The position numbers and the translations under genes are program-made. A stretch of 64,000 nucleotides of DNA from Deltaproteobacteria bacterium. GTDB lineage: Bacteria > Desulfobacterota > GWC2-55-46. How positions within the stretch are numbered: position 1 is the stretch's first letter; the number at the start of each line of letters is the position of its first letter. The stretch is taken from assembly GCA_016234935.1 (NCBI GenBank), contig JACRNL010000015.1, positions 29,495 through 93,494 of the forward strand, written 5' to 3'. The notes beneath the pieces are model-generated. The model had not been told where the DNA came from, made no database searches, and saw nothing but the letters and a program-made list of their open reading frames with translations. Below are positions 15,627 to 23,627 of the stretch, in pieces.

Positions 15627-17846
15627 GTGACGTCTGCATCCCGGTCAAGGGCCACAATCCCCTTCTTAGTCTTTTTCCTCTCCGGTTTTTGCGGTCTCCT
15701 GTATCAGATAGTCTGGCTAAGGCTCGCCTTCCGCGCCTTTGGGGTGATAACGCCCGTCCTGTCCGTGGTAATAGCCGTCTTCATGCTCGGCCTGGCCGTC
15801 GGCGCATGGGCCGGAGGGCGCTGGATACACTCCCTGAGCGAAAGGACGCGGGTATCCCCGGCCTACTACTACGCCATGGCCGAGCTTGTTATCGGCATAG
15901 GCGCATTTGCGGTGCCGGCGCTGTTTTCCCTTTCCGAATCATATCTTCTGACCTTCGGCGAGATGAGTTCCGCCGGGTATCTGGCCGTGTCGGCCATGCT
16001 TATCGGGCTCAGCATCCTCCCGTGGAGCATCTGCATGGGCCTTACCTTTCCATTCATGATGGCCTTCCTGAAGGGCACGGACAGGTCTGACACGACGGGC
16101 TTCAGCTACCTGTATCTCGCCAACGTGATAGGCGCCATGTGCGGCGCCGCCGTCACCGCCTTCGCGCTTATCGAGATATTCGGCTTTGAGAAGACCCTTT
16201 GGCTGGCCGGGGCGATAAACCTTGCCATCGCCGCGCTCGGCATATCGCTCGACAAATCGTGCCCGTATCCGTTCGGAGCGGATTATCCTGAAAAAAGCAG
16301 GGAGGAGCCGAACCCCCTCAGGGGGCGGTCTCCCGCCGGAACGAAGCCGCAGGAAAGCCCGCTGCTCCTTGGCGTCATACTCTTTGTAACGGGCTTTGCC
16401 ACGACGGCGCTTGAGGTCGTGTGGACAAGGGCCTTCACGCCGGTGCTGACGACGACCGTCTACGCCTTTGCCTTTCTTATCACGGCATACCTGCTGGCCA
16501 CGTGGATAGGGTCTTGGTTTTACAGGAGAGACTTGAGACTTGGCCGCGTTCGCTCAAACGGGACCCTTTTCGCGCTTCTTGCCGTATCCGCCTTTTTACC
16601 CGTGATCATAAACGACCCTCGCGTAAACTACGGCAAATTACCCCTGCTTTTCAGCATAATGCCTTTTTCAGCCATCCTCGGATATCTGACGCCGAGGATA
16701 ATAGACCAGTTTTCAGACGGCTATCCAAAAGGCGCCGGAATGGCCTACGCCGTCAACATAATCGGCTGCATACTCGGGCCGCTGGCGGCGTCATACCTGC
16801 TGCTGCCCGCGATAGGCTCGAAATCGGCCATGGCGCTGCTGGCGCTGCCATTCCTTTTATTCTTTTTCATCTATTGGATGCCCCTTGCCGGCATGCCCGC
16901 GTTCAGGGCCGTTGCCGGAGCCGCCGCAGCCGCGGCCTTGATAGTCTCCTTTGCCGTTAACATCGGCTACGAAGACCGCCTGGGGGCATTTGACTTCTCA
17001 AAAGACGCGGTCATCCGGCGCGACCATACGGCTACGATCATATCTTACGGTAAAGACTTTAATAAAAGACTTTTTGTCAACGGCGTAGGGATAACGCGCC
17101 TTACCCCGATTACAAAAATGATGGCCCACTGGCCCCTTTCGCACCTCAAGCAGCCGCCAAAATCAGCCCTCGTTATCTGCTTCGGCATGGGCACCACCTT
17201 CCGCTCTCTCATGAGCTGGCCGGACTTGAAGGTAACGGCCGTAGAGCTTGTGCCGAGCGTAAGGGACGCCTTTGGCTACTACTTCGCGGACGCCGGCGAA
17301 ACAATGAAAAAACCCAACGGCAGGGTAATAATAGACGACGGCAGGCGTTTTCTGAAAAGGACCGTCGAGAAGTTCGACGTGATCACCATTGACCCGCCTC
17401 CGCCGGTGCAGGCGGCAGGTTCGAGCTTTCTTTATTCGCGGGACTTCTATGATATCGTGAAGATGCGGTTAAATGACGGCGGCATCCTCCAGCAGTGGAT
17501 ACCCATCGGCGGCGACACCCTCGACAATAAAGCCATCATCCGCGCCCTTACCGACGCCTTTCCGCACGTCAAGGCGTATTCTTCGGTGGAGGGTTGGGGA
17601 ATGCACTTCCTCGCCTCCATGCAGCCCATTGATTCCCCGCCCGTTGAGACCCTTTTATCGAGGCTCCCTCTCCGGGCAAGAGAAGATATGATGGAATGGC
17701 ACGCTAACAAACAGCCGATAGAACTGATGAAGACGATGCTGCGCTTCACGGTGGACGCGGCTACTCTCGTCACCGAAGACGACGTCATGATCACGGACGA
17801 TCAGCCGGTCAACGAATACTTCATCCTGAGGAGAATTTTGCTTTAG
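15627..17846 (+). CDS. Membrane-fused spermidine synthase-like protein
   Basis: This 739-residue protein joins two blocks of membrane helices (residues about 10-210 and 245-450) to a C-terminal methyltransferase-fold aminopropyltransferase-like domain. The latter has VICFGMGTTFRSLMSW (SAM-like Gly motif), VTAVELVP, IIDDGRRFL and VITIDPPPPVQAAG. The start is GTG after TTGGAGG. Such fused SpeE-like membrane proteins are widespread, but their substrate is unknown and a polyamine product should not be assumed. Between the helix blocks, residues about 228-234 (EPNPLRG) come from a family A copy at about 16308-16327, in a loop expected to be exposed. The gene appears monocistronic. Confidence 0.85.
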   Translation: MTSASRSRATIPFLVFFLSGFCGLLYQIVWLRLAFRAFGVITPVLSVVIAVFMLGLAVGAWAGGRWIHSLSERTRVSPAYYYAMAELVIGIGAFAVPALFSLSESYLLTFGEMSSAGYLAVSAMLIGLSILPWSICMGLTFPFMMAFLKGTDRSDTTGFSYLYLANVIGAMCGAAVTAFALIEIFGFEKTLWLAGAINLAIAALGISLDKSCPYPFGADYPEKSREEPNPLRGRSPAGTKPQESPLLLGVILFVTGFATTALEVVWTRAFTPVLTTTVYAFAFLITAYLLATWIGSWFYRRDLRLGRVRSNGTLFALLAVSAFLPVIINDPRVNYGKLPLLFSIMPFSAILGYLTPRIIDQFSDGYPKGAGMAYAVNIIGCILGPLAASYLLLPAIGSKSAMALLALPFLLFFFIYWMPLAGMPAFRAVAGAAAAAALIVSFAVNIGYEDRLGAFDFSKDAVIRRDHTATIISYGKDFNKRLFVNGVGITRLTPITKMMAHWPLSHLKQPPKSALVICFGMGTTFRSLMSWPDLKVTAVELVPSVRDAFGYYFADAGETMKKPNGRVIIDDGRRFLKRTVEKFDVITIDPPPPVQAAGSSFLYSRDFYDIVKMRLNDGGILQQWIPIGGDTLDNKAIIRALTDAFPHVKAYSSVEGWGMHFLASMQPIDSPPVETLLSRLPLRAREDMMEWHANKQPIELMKTMLRFTVDAATLVTEDDVMITDDQPVNEYFILRRILL
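16308..16327 (+). repeat. Family A palindrome in the SpeE-like gene
   Basis: CCGAACCCCCTCAGGGGGCG with the stem CCCCCTCAGGGGG, read as PNPLRG in a loop between membrane blocks. Confidence 0.8.
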
Positions 17847-17847
17847 C

Positions 17848-17880
17848 AGGCCGCTGAAAAATCCAGAACTTGTTCGGGCG
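17848..17880. repeat. Family F end fragment
   Basis: AGCAGGCCGCTGAAAAAT then CCAGAACTTGTTCGGGCGGC resembles the terminus of the 155-bp family F repeat (GCAGCCTGCTGAAAAA). It sits directly after the SpeE-like stop codon, and no complete copy is present. Confidence 0.45.
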
Positions 17881-17939
17881 GCGCGTTTGACAAAACAACG
17901 AATGAGCTGTAAACTTAATGAAAACAGGATGATTTATTT

Positions 17940-18074
17940 ATGGAAAGACGCTCGCATATGCGGCTGAAATTTCCAGGACCCAAGGAGCGCGGAGGTGACC
18001 CGCTGCCGCAACCGCAAGGATGCTTGACATGCGCTGCGCGGCTAATGTCAAATATCCTATGTCATGATATGTAA
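17940..18074 (+). pseudogene. Possible remnant of a PilZ-domain start (44 codons)
   Basis: The open frame begins MERRSHMRLKFPGPKERGGD. RRSHMR fits the RRxxxR c-di-GMP-binding motif that opens PilZ domains, and the next gene encodes a PilZ protein. After about 15 residues the resemblance ends, and the frame runs through Cys-rich sequence to a stop. No clear ribosome-binding site precedes it. It may be a decayed gene or a chance frame. Confidence 0.3.
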
Positions 18075-18145
18075 AGACATTTCTTTCAAGAAAGGCAAGC
18101 GCGCACGATAATTGAATCAAATCCCGTGAAAATGCATAATACCTA

Positions 18146-18838
18146 ATGGACAAACAAACAGTAAAAAGAACCGAGCCTCGTCTTCATCTCCCAATACATC
18201 CCGGTAATGAACTTTTAATCGAAATCATAAACCTCAAACTGCGCATCAAGAGCCTCCTTGTGGGCCTTGAGCATGAGCAGTATCTCATCATTAAAATAGC
18301 CCCGAATGACCTTATGGGCACCTTCCGCAGCGATGCCGTCAAGGAAAGCCCGATGATACTGAGATACCTTTACAAAGGCACGGTCTACAGCTTCAAGGCG
18401 CAGTTATTGAACATCCTGTCCTCCCCCGCAAGACTCTTCTTCGTGTCATACCCTGAAGAGTTCGAGGATATACGGGTCCTTGAGAACGCGCGCTTTGACT
18501 GCATCCTCCCCGCCTCGACGCTTGTCGGAAACGATATAATCGAGATGACCGTGGTTGACATAAGCAAAGAAGGATGCCTGTGCATGATCGGCGCCGGGCC
18601 CAAGCAGGAGGCGCTTTACGGTCTTTTACAGGTCAATAAACAGATGGATATCAAAGTGCAGTTCCCCGGAATGACGGGCAAGTTCGGCCTCGTGGGGCGG
18701 ATAAGGAACACAAGCAAGGGCACGGACAAGATAATGGTCGGATTGGTCTTCGAGGAAATGTCTGAAGACGTAAAAACGAAGCTCGAGGGCCTTTTAGCGC
18801 TCATGCAGCAAACCACTCGCAAGCAACGCCCTGAATGA
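18146..18838 (+). CDS. PilZ-domain protein, YcgR-like
   Basis: A 230-residue cytoplasmic protein in two parts. Residues about 20-105 form a beta-rich YcgR-N-like domain (PGNELLIEIINLKLRIKSLL, RYLYKGTVYSFKAQLL). Residues about 108-215 form a PilZ domain with VVDISKEGCLCMIG (the D-x-S-x-x-G motif). The RxxxR motif is only partly preserved (RVLENARFD). Proteins of this kind bind cyclic di-GMP and modulate flagellar motors, pili or exopolysaccharide. No motility gene is adjacent, so the target is unknown. The weak RxxxR makes c-di-GMP binding uncertain. Confidence 0.72.
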   Translation: MDKQTVKRTEPRLHLPIHPGNELLIEIINLKLRIKSLLVGLEHEQYLIIKIAPNDLMGTFRSDAVKESPMILRYLYKGTVYSFKAQLLNILSSPARLFFVSYPEEFEDIRVLENARFDCILPASTLVGNDIIEMTVVDISKEGCLCMIGAGPKQEALYGLLQVNKQMDIKVQFPGMTGKFGLVGRIRNTSKGTDKIMVGLVFEEMSEDVKTKLEGLLALMQQTTRKQRPE

Positions 18839-18995
18839 AGGATTCCTTTTACCAGATACCCAGCCGCACGCACCCCTAAGAGCCGCTCCGCAATCCTTCA
18901 AAAATATCATGGTTTCAATATTGCAATACGTTCCGTAATTGAAACATATACATAACCGTTCGATAATCCTGCTATTTTTTAGAACTATTTTGTAG

Positions 18996-19013
18996 TGTTG
19001 CACTTTTGGAACA
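18996..19013. promoter_or_regulatory. Candidate enhancer (UAS) dyad for a sigma-54 activator
   Basis: TGTTGCA, CTTT and TGGAACA form an 18-bp near-perfect dyad of the TGTT-N10-AACA type used by NtrC-family activators. It is centred about 85 bases upstream of the -24 element at 19090. A second dyad (GTTTCAAT and ATTGAAAC) lies near 18910-18947. Confidence 0.5.
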
Positions 19014-19088
19014 ATCACCATTCATCACTTCAAGCTCCTCTTTAAAATAAATCCAATAAAATCGCTATGTTACCTGAGCATTTAAATT

Positions 19089-19104
19089 TGGCACGCTATT
19101 TGTA
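19089..19104 (+). promoter_or_regulatory. Sigma-54 (-24/-12) promoter
   Basis: TGGCACG, CTAT, TTGTA matches the consensus TGGCACG-N4-TTGCA in all but one base. Only AT-rich DNA lies around it, as usual for such promoters. It points to the small membrane protein gene at 19162. Confidence 0.72.
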
Positions 19105-19161
19105 TATTAAATAACTATGCGCTATGTGACGGCGTAAAAAACGTCCCGTGGGGTTGATAAA

Positions 19162-19293
19162 ATGGCGGAAAAATTACGCAGTATATATGACGTCTTGATA
19201 CTCTCCACCTTCAGTATTGCGATGGCGTTTACGGGCTGCATACTTTATCGGGAAGCGGCGTTGAAGTTCATCCTTAAAGGAAGCGGCAGATGA
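19162..19293 (+). CDS. 43-aa single-pass membrane microprotein
   Basis: The frame encodes MAEKLRSIYDVLILSTFSIA followed by MAFTGCILYREAALKFILK and GSGR. It is one membrane helix (residues about 10-28) with a Cys in it and a basic C-terminal tail. It starts 58 bases after a sigma-54 -12 element and is followed about 115 bases later by a strong terminator, so the promoter appears to serve this gene alone. The ribosome-binding site (GGGGTTGAT) is moderate. No homologue is recognised. The next gene encodes a sigma-54 activator, its likely regulator. A role as a small membrane-stress or partner-binding protein is possible but not shown. Confidence 0.6.
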   Translation: MAEKLRSIYDVLILSTFSIAMAFTGCILYREAALKFILKGSGR

Positions 19294-19409
19294 CGATTCT
19301 TAAGGAAGATAATATCCTGTAAGCAGCTTAACAGCCGGAACGCTGAAAGCGCAGCTTAAAAACCTTCAGTAATTCATCCCGCCTATCTCCTTTCACGAGA
19401 CCCTCTCTC

Positions 19410-19451
19410 AAAAAAATACCCTGCCGGGGAAACCCGGCAGGGTATTTTTTT
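19410..19451 (+). terminator. Rho-independent terminator after the microprotein
   Basis: AAAAAAATACCCTGCCGGG, GAAA, then CCCGGCAGGGTATTTTTTT: a perfect 17-bp stem with a T-tract. Its A-tract could also let it serve the opposite strand. Confidence 0.95.
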
Positions 19452-19517
19452 GCCTTGTAACTTTTGTCATATCCAGCGTTTTTACAATAATGTATCATTG
19501 TGCAACATGGAGACATC

Positions 19518-20957
19518 ATGAACGGACAGGACAATACGCTGAAACAGGCCGAAGATGCGCATTTAAACGCTGCCCTGCCTGCTTGCGGCAAAGAAACGGC
19601 AGCGAACGTCTCAGACGTTCACAAGTGCCTTGGGATAAACAGTGAAATGATCCTCGACAGCATTGCCGACGGCGTCGTGGTCATAGGGCTCGACCACAAA
19701 GTGCTGCTCGTCAACCGCGCGGCAAAGGAAATTATGGGCGCGGCCGGAGCCGGCGACCTCCTTATCGGCAGCAGATGCTCATCCGTCCTCGGCCATACCG
19801 GCTGCACCTTCGGGTGCCTCGTCAACACTACCATAAAAACAGGCGAACACCTTTATAACTACGAGGCGGATTTTGAAAATAACGGCAGAAAGCTCCGCCT
19901 CAGCATCAACACGGCCCTTTTAAAGGACAGGGACGGCAAGGTCATCGGCGGCATCGAGATATTCCGCGACATCTCGCTCCTCAAGGAGCTTAAAGATGAA
20001 CTGAAGGGCAGATACTCCTTTGAAAACATCATCGGCAAAAACTGGAAGGTGCACGAGGTCTTCGAGCTTCTCAAGGAAGTCGCGCCCACGAAGGCGGCCG
20101 TCCTCATAGAAGGCGAGACCGGCACCGGAAAGGAGCTGATAGCCAACGCCATACACCACAAATCGCCAAGGGCGGGCGGCCCTTTTGTAAAGGTAAACTG
20201 CGCCGCGCTGTCCGAGGGGCTTCTTGAAAGCGAGCTGTTCGGCCACGTCAAGGGCGCCTTCACCGGCGCGGTCAGCGACAGGGCAGGCAGGTTCGAGATG
20301 GCCGACAACGGCACCTTATTCCTCGACGAGGTCGGCGACATATCGCCGCATACTCAGGTAAAGCTCCTGCGCGCCTTGCAGGAAGGCGAGTTCGAGAGGG
20401 TCGGCGGGACAAAGACCATAAAGATAAACGTGCGCGTCATCACCGCCACGAACAAAGACCTGAAGGCCGAGGTGAAAAAGGGCGCGTTCAGGGAAGACCT
20501 CTATTACAGGCTGAAGGTCGTGCCCATCCGCCTGCCCGCGCTAAGGCAGAGAAAAGACGACATCCCGCTGCTCGTCAAATACTTCATGGAAAAGTTCAAC
20601 GTCGCCATGGGCATGGAGGTTACGAACATCTCGCCGCTTGCAATGGAGCGGCTGATGGAATATAATTTCCCCGGAAACATCAGGGAGCTTGAGCACGCCA
20701 TAGAGCACGCCTTCGTCAGGTGCCAGGGCAAGACGATAAACCCGGAGCATCTCCCGAAAGACCTGCAGACAAGCGACATTATCTCAAAGGCGGTAAACGA
20801 CGCGGAGCCGCTTAAATCCCTTGAACGGGAGATGATCATCAGAACTCTCGGCGATACGCGCTGGAAGTTCACGGAATGCGCCAGAAAGCTCAGGATAAGC
20901 CGCACGACGCTGTGGCGGAGAATGAAAGACCTGCGGATAGAAAAACCCGCGAGATGA
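19518..20957 (+). CDS. Sigma-54-dependent activator with N-terminal Cys-containing PAS domain
   Basis: A 479-residue enhancer-binding protein. A PAS domain (residues about 40-150: [33 protein letters not shown]) contains three cysteines in [14 protein letters not shown], near residues 87, 96 and 100. This suggests metal, Fe-S or redox sensing. The AAA+ domain has Walker A (GETGTGKE, about 198-205), the sigma-54-contacting GAFTGA loop and LFLDEVGDI. The C-terminal Fis-type helix-turn-helix reads [19 protein letters not shown]. The ATG at 19518 follows GGAGACATC; an earlier GTG at 19500 is less likely. Its likely target is the sigma-54 promoter at 19089. It overlaps the next gene by four bases (ATGA). 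Confidence 0.92.
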   Translation: MNGQDNTLKQAEDAHLNAALPACGKETAANVSDVHKCLGINSEMILDSIADGVVVIGLDHKVLLVNRAAKEIMGAAGAGDLLIGSRCSSVLGHTGCTFGCLVNTTIKTGEHLYNYEADFENNGRKLRLSINTALLKDRDGKVIGGIEIFRDISLLKELKDELKGRYSFENIIGKNWKVHEVFELLKEVAPTKAAVLIEGETGTGKELIANAIHHKSPRAGGPFVKVNCAALSEGLLESELFGHVKGAFTGAVSDRAGRFEMADNGTLFLDEVGDISPHTQVKLLRALQEGEFERVGGTKTIKINVRVITATNKDLKAEVKKGAFREDLYYRLKVVPIRLPALRQRKDDIPLLVKYFMEKFNVAMGMEVTNISPLAMERLMEYNFPGNIRELEHAIEHAFVRCQGKTINPEHLPKDLQTSDIISKAVNDAEPLKSLEREMIIRTLGDTRWKFTECARKLRISRTTLWRRMKDLRIEKPAR

Positions 20958-22174
20958 TTCCCGCTTTTCATGCGGCAATCCGGTCAGAACCGCGCGGCTG
21001 CTTCACGCCCCTTCCAAAACATACCGTGAACCACACCTTAAACAAAATCGCCGCGTCAGCCGCCGTATTCTTCGTGTTGGCCGCTCCCGCAAAGGCCGCA
21101 AGTCCGCCGGCATTATGCAAGGTCGCGCTTGACTCCCTCGGCTCCAGCTCCGGCGCGCCCGGAGACAGCTTCGAGATGCTCGGCGTCTGGGAAGATACTC
21201 AAGGCGCAAAGACTGCAAGCATCAACAAAGGCAGCGGGCGCCTTCTCGAGGTGCTTTCCTGGAGCGCGTCCGTCATCAAGGTAAGGATACCCGGCGATCT
21301 CTCACCCGGTATTTACAAGGTCGGCGTTTATTGCAACAACCCTCCGCACTGGCAGGGAAGCGGCTTTAAGGACTTCACGGTGACGGCAAAGGCCGGCGAC
21401 AGGCATAGCCCGGCAAGCCAGCCCCTTGAAGGGGTTGAACCCCCTGAGGGGGTTCAACCCCGGCCTTCTGCCCCAGCCGCATTGCCGCCGCAAAGCGCCG
21501 CACTAACCGCGCCTGAAGTCCAGCAGACGCAACCGGCGCAAACCGGCACGGGAGGCCAAATACAGATACAACTGCGCGAAGTCACGGAAAAGCAAACGCC
21601 GCCCGCGCCGGAGCAGTCCGGAACCGGCGGCGTAAAGAAACAGGACAAACTCGGCCTGTGGATGCTTGCCGTCATCTTCGCGGCTGTGATTGTCTTTATT
21701 ATCCGTAAGAGAAGCGTTGTCCGTGCCGCGAATTACCAACAGGCCGCCGGACTTCCGGAAGAAAAACCTGACGTAGTAAAAACAAAGGCCCGGATAGCTG
21801 CCGGCAGGAATTTGCCAAAGGCCTTTACAGGCGAGTATAAAGGCGTTGCTTACAGCGCCGAAACGCTCGGCTTCAACCCCGATAAAGACGACCCTTCGGC
21901 CTTCGGCACGCCTTGCGTGACGGTCTCCATTGACGCGCCCAAACCCCTTTCAAGAGAGCTTGAGGTCAACGCCCGCAAAACAAGACCCGCGGTCAGCGGC
22001 GACAGGGCCGCGCACATTGACGCCCTTCTGGACATGGGCGCCGACTACATAGACGTCGGTTTCAATACAACATGGGTGGCTGCGGAAGTGCCCGCAACAA
22101 AGGCCGTTGTCGACAGGGCGCTGGCGGAGAGGATCGTTGAACGGCTTATAAAACTGCGCGAACTTTCCGCGTAA
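20954..22174 (+). CDS. Signal-peptide IPT/TIG-like protein with membrane anchor
   Basis: The start used (ATG overlapping the activator's stop) gives 406 residues; a GTG at 21027 gives a cleaner signal peptide ([20 protein letters not shown]). An extracytoplasmic beta domain ([47 protein letters not shown]) has the look of an IPT/TIG fold. A Pro/Gln-rich linker, a membrane helix ([18 protein letters not shown]) and a cytoplasmic C-terminal domain of about 150 residues follow. No known family is recognised for the last part. The linker contains [13 protein letters not shown], encoded by fused family A elements at 21422-21461. The overlap with the activator suggests a functional link, perhaps an envelope signal or target. 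Confidence 0.65.
   Translation: MIPAFHAAIRSEPRGCFTPLPKHTVNHTLNKIAASAAVFFVLAAPAKAASPPALCKVALDSLGSSSGAPGDSFEMLGVWEDTQGAKTASINKGSGRLLEVLSWSASVIKVRIPGDLSPGIYKVGVYCNNPPHWQGSGFKDFTVTAKAGDRHSPASQPLEGVEPPEGVQPRPSAPAALPPQSAALTAPEVQQTQPAQTGTGGQIQIQLREVTEKQTPPAPEQSGTGGVKKQDKLGLWMLAVIFAAVIVFIIRKRSVVRAANYQQAAGLPEEKPDVVKTKARIAAGRNLPKAFTGEYKGVAYSAETLGFNPDKDDPSAFGTPCVTVSIDAPKPLSRELEVNARKTRPAVSGDRAAHIDALLDMGADYIDVGFNTTWVAAEVPATKAVVDRALAERIVERLIKLRELSA
21422..21461 (+). repeat. Tandem family A palindromes in the linker of the IPT-like protein
   Basis: CCCCTTGAAGGGGTTGAACC and CCCTGAGGGGGTTCAACCCC are fused units, read in frame as [13 protein letters not shown] in a Pro-rich linker. Confidence 0.88.
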
Positions 22175-22202
22175 GGGCGGCGTAAGATACGGGGCGTTTC
22201 AT

Positions 22203-22481
22203 TCACTTCTTAAAAAGTCCTCTTAACTTTTCCATCGGATCCGCGGCAGGGCTGTCCGCCGCCGTCCCTTCCCTGAACTGAAAATAGTCGCAGAAGTTTG
22301 ACCTGTCTTTGTCCTTCACAGGCTCGGCCATTGGTTCGCGGCATTCGCTGCCTGCGTCCCTGTCATGGAAGGCGCAGTTCAGACACGCCTTCAAATCCGC
22401 GCCGCAAAAAAAGCACGCATCCCCCCTGCCGGGCTTCCCGGATATGTCAACCGGTCTTTTGCATGAAAAGCATGTTCTCAT
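22203..22481 (-). CDS. Small Cys-rich zinc-ribbon protein
   Basis: A 92-residue protein with MRTCFSCKRPV, CFFCGADLKACLNC, SECREP and NFCDYFQF. There are eight or more cysteines in paired CxxC-type spacing, consistent with one or two structural zinc sites. It belongs to a recurrent uncharacterised family in anaerobic bacteria that ends with a variable acidic tail. No enzymatic motif is visible. It lies convergent to the IPT-like gene and 35 bases downstream of the DoxX gene, so the two may be cotranscribed. Confidence 0.75.
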   Translation of the reverse strand: MRTCFSCKRPVDISGKPGRGDACFFCGADLKACLNCAFHDRDAGSECREPMAEPVKDKDRSNFCDYFQFREGTAADSPAADPMEKLRGLFKK

Positions 22482-22516
22482 TTCAATGAATACATGTTGA
22501 TTAAACCGGACGGCGC

Positions 22517-22963
22517 TCAGTCCTCCTGCACCACGCGCACCGCGCCGCGGCTGGGCCGGAGCCTCTCGTCAAGACTGTATTTGCCGGGGCCGATGAAGAT
22601 GAAGCTGAAAAAGACGATGCCCAGCTCGACGGCGTGCGACGCGCCGAAAAGACCTTCGCCCCTGTTGAGATGAAAACCAGCCGCGACGATCATGGTTATC
22701 ACGAGAAGGGCCGAGAACTCCCTTGAAAAGAGGCCGAGGATGAGCGCGAAGCCGCCGGCGAACTCGGAAACCGCCGCCATGAAGCCCCAGAACACCGGCG
22801 CGAAGTCAATGCCGAATATTCCGGCGGCCCTGCCCAGACCTTCCCACTTCGCAGGGCCGCCCAGCATCTTCGGCGCGCCGTGATAGACAAACATCGCGCC
22901 AATGCCGAGGCGCAATATCAAAAGCCCGATATTCCTGTATCTGCCGAGACTGTTTAATATCAT
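22517..22963 (-). CDS. DoxX-family membrane protein
   Basis: A 148-residue four-helix membrane protein of the DoxX/SURF4 type. LLILRLGIGAMFVYHGAPKM forms the first helix, followed by FWGFMAAVSEFAGGFALILG, LLVITMIVAAGFHLNRGEG and VELGIVFFSFIFIGPGKYSLD. Family members have been linked to thiosulfate:quinone oxidoreductase and to membrane redox complexes, but most have no proved function. No partner oxidoreductase is adjacent. It is expressed on the minus strand with the zinc-ribbon gene downstream. Confidence 0.88.
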   Translation of the reverse strand: MILNSLGRYRNIGLLILRLGIGAMFVYHGAPKMLGGPAKWEGLGRAAGIFGIDFAPVFWGFMAAVSEFAGGFALILGLFSREFSALLVITMIVAAGFHLNRGEGLFGASHAVELGIVFFSFIFIGPGKYSLDERLRPSRGAVRVVQED

Positions 22964-22999
22964 GCTCTCCCTCCAACGCAGCGCGAGGCTTCAGCCTCG

Positions 23000-23030
23000 C
23001 TTCCCCGCTTAAAGCCTGCGGGGACATGGT
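23000..23030. repeat. Family B-type hairpin
   Basis: CCCCGCTTAAAGCCTGCGGGG followed by ACATGG, with CCCCGC pairing GCGGGG. The same unit recurs at about 48690, 54308 and 54779, usually followed by ACATGC. Confidence 0.8.
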
Positions 23031-23132
23031 TTTGCGGCTTGATTTAAGCGCGTGAACTGAATTATAGCCAATAAATACTACCTTTCCGAAATACCAGGCC
23101 AAAAAAGACGGCTCCGGAAAGGGCATCCGCGC

Positions 23133-23552
23133 CTACTCATCCCCCGTTACCTTTGTCCTTGTCTTTTTCGTGCGGCCCCTGACCTTTTTCTCAACGACGC
23201 GTTTTTCCTTCGCGGCCCTGGAGGGTTTTGTTTTAAACCGTTTTTTCGGCCTCTGGGCGGCCTTTTTTATGAGGCCGAGGAGTTTTGCGAGGGCCGTTGT
23301 CCGGTTCATCTCCCGCTTTCTGAACTCCCTTGCCGAGATGATAAGTATCCCCTCTTCGGTAACGCTGTTGGCGCCAAGACGGATGAGCCTCTCCTTAACG
23401 TCATAAGGCAGTTTTGACCGCGCTATATCAAAGCGGATATGCACGGCAGTGGAGACCTTGTTTGCGTGCTGGCCCCCCGGCCCGCCGGAGCGGGTGAACT
23501 CCTCCTGCACCTCGCTCTCGTCTATAAAGATTTCATCCGTTACGCGGATCAT
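23133..23552 (-). CDS. arfB: Peptidyl-tRNA hydrolase ArfB (ribosome rescue)
   Basis: ArfB enters the empty mRNA channel of stalled ribosomes and hydrolyses the peptidyl-tRNA. The 139-residue protein has the release-factor GGQ loop (TRSGGPGGQHANKVSTAVH) and the basic C-terminal tail (KRFKTKPSRAAKEKRVVEKK) needed for channel binding. It lacks release-factor domains 1 and 2, as the family does. It appears monocistronic. Confidence 0.94.
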   Translation of the reverse strand: MIRVTDEIFIDESEVQEEFTRSGGPGGQHANKVSTAVHIRFDIARSKLPYDVKERLIRLGANSVTEEGILIISAREFRKREMNRTTALAKLLGLIKKAAQRPKKRFKTKPSRAAKEKRVVEKKVRGRTKKTRTKVTGDE

Positions 23553-23627
23553 GCGTAGAGTTTACGACTTATACGGAGCGCCATCAAGGGGAATATTGAG
23601 GAATTTATTATCCCCCTCCCCGGCGGC

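Noticed and set aside
17880..18145. A riboswitch-like leader upstream of the PilZ gene
   Set aside because: GGACCCAAGGAGCGCGGAGG and a few stems suggested a GEMM or similar fold, but the conserved cores of the riboswitch classes I know do not align.
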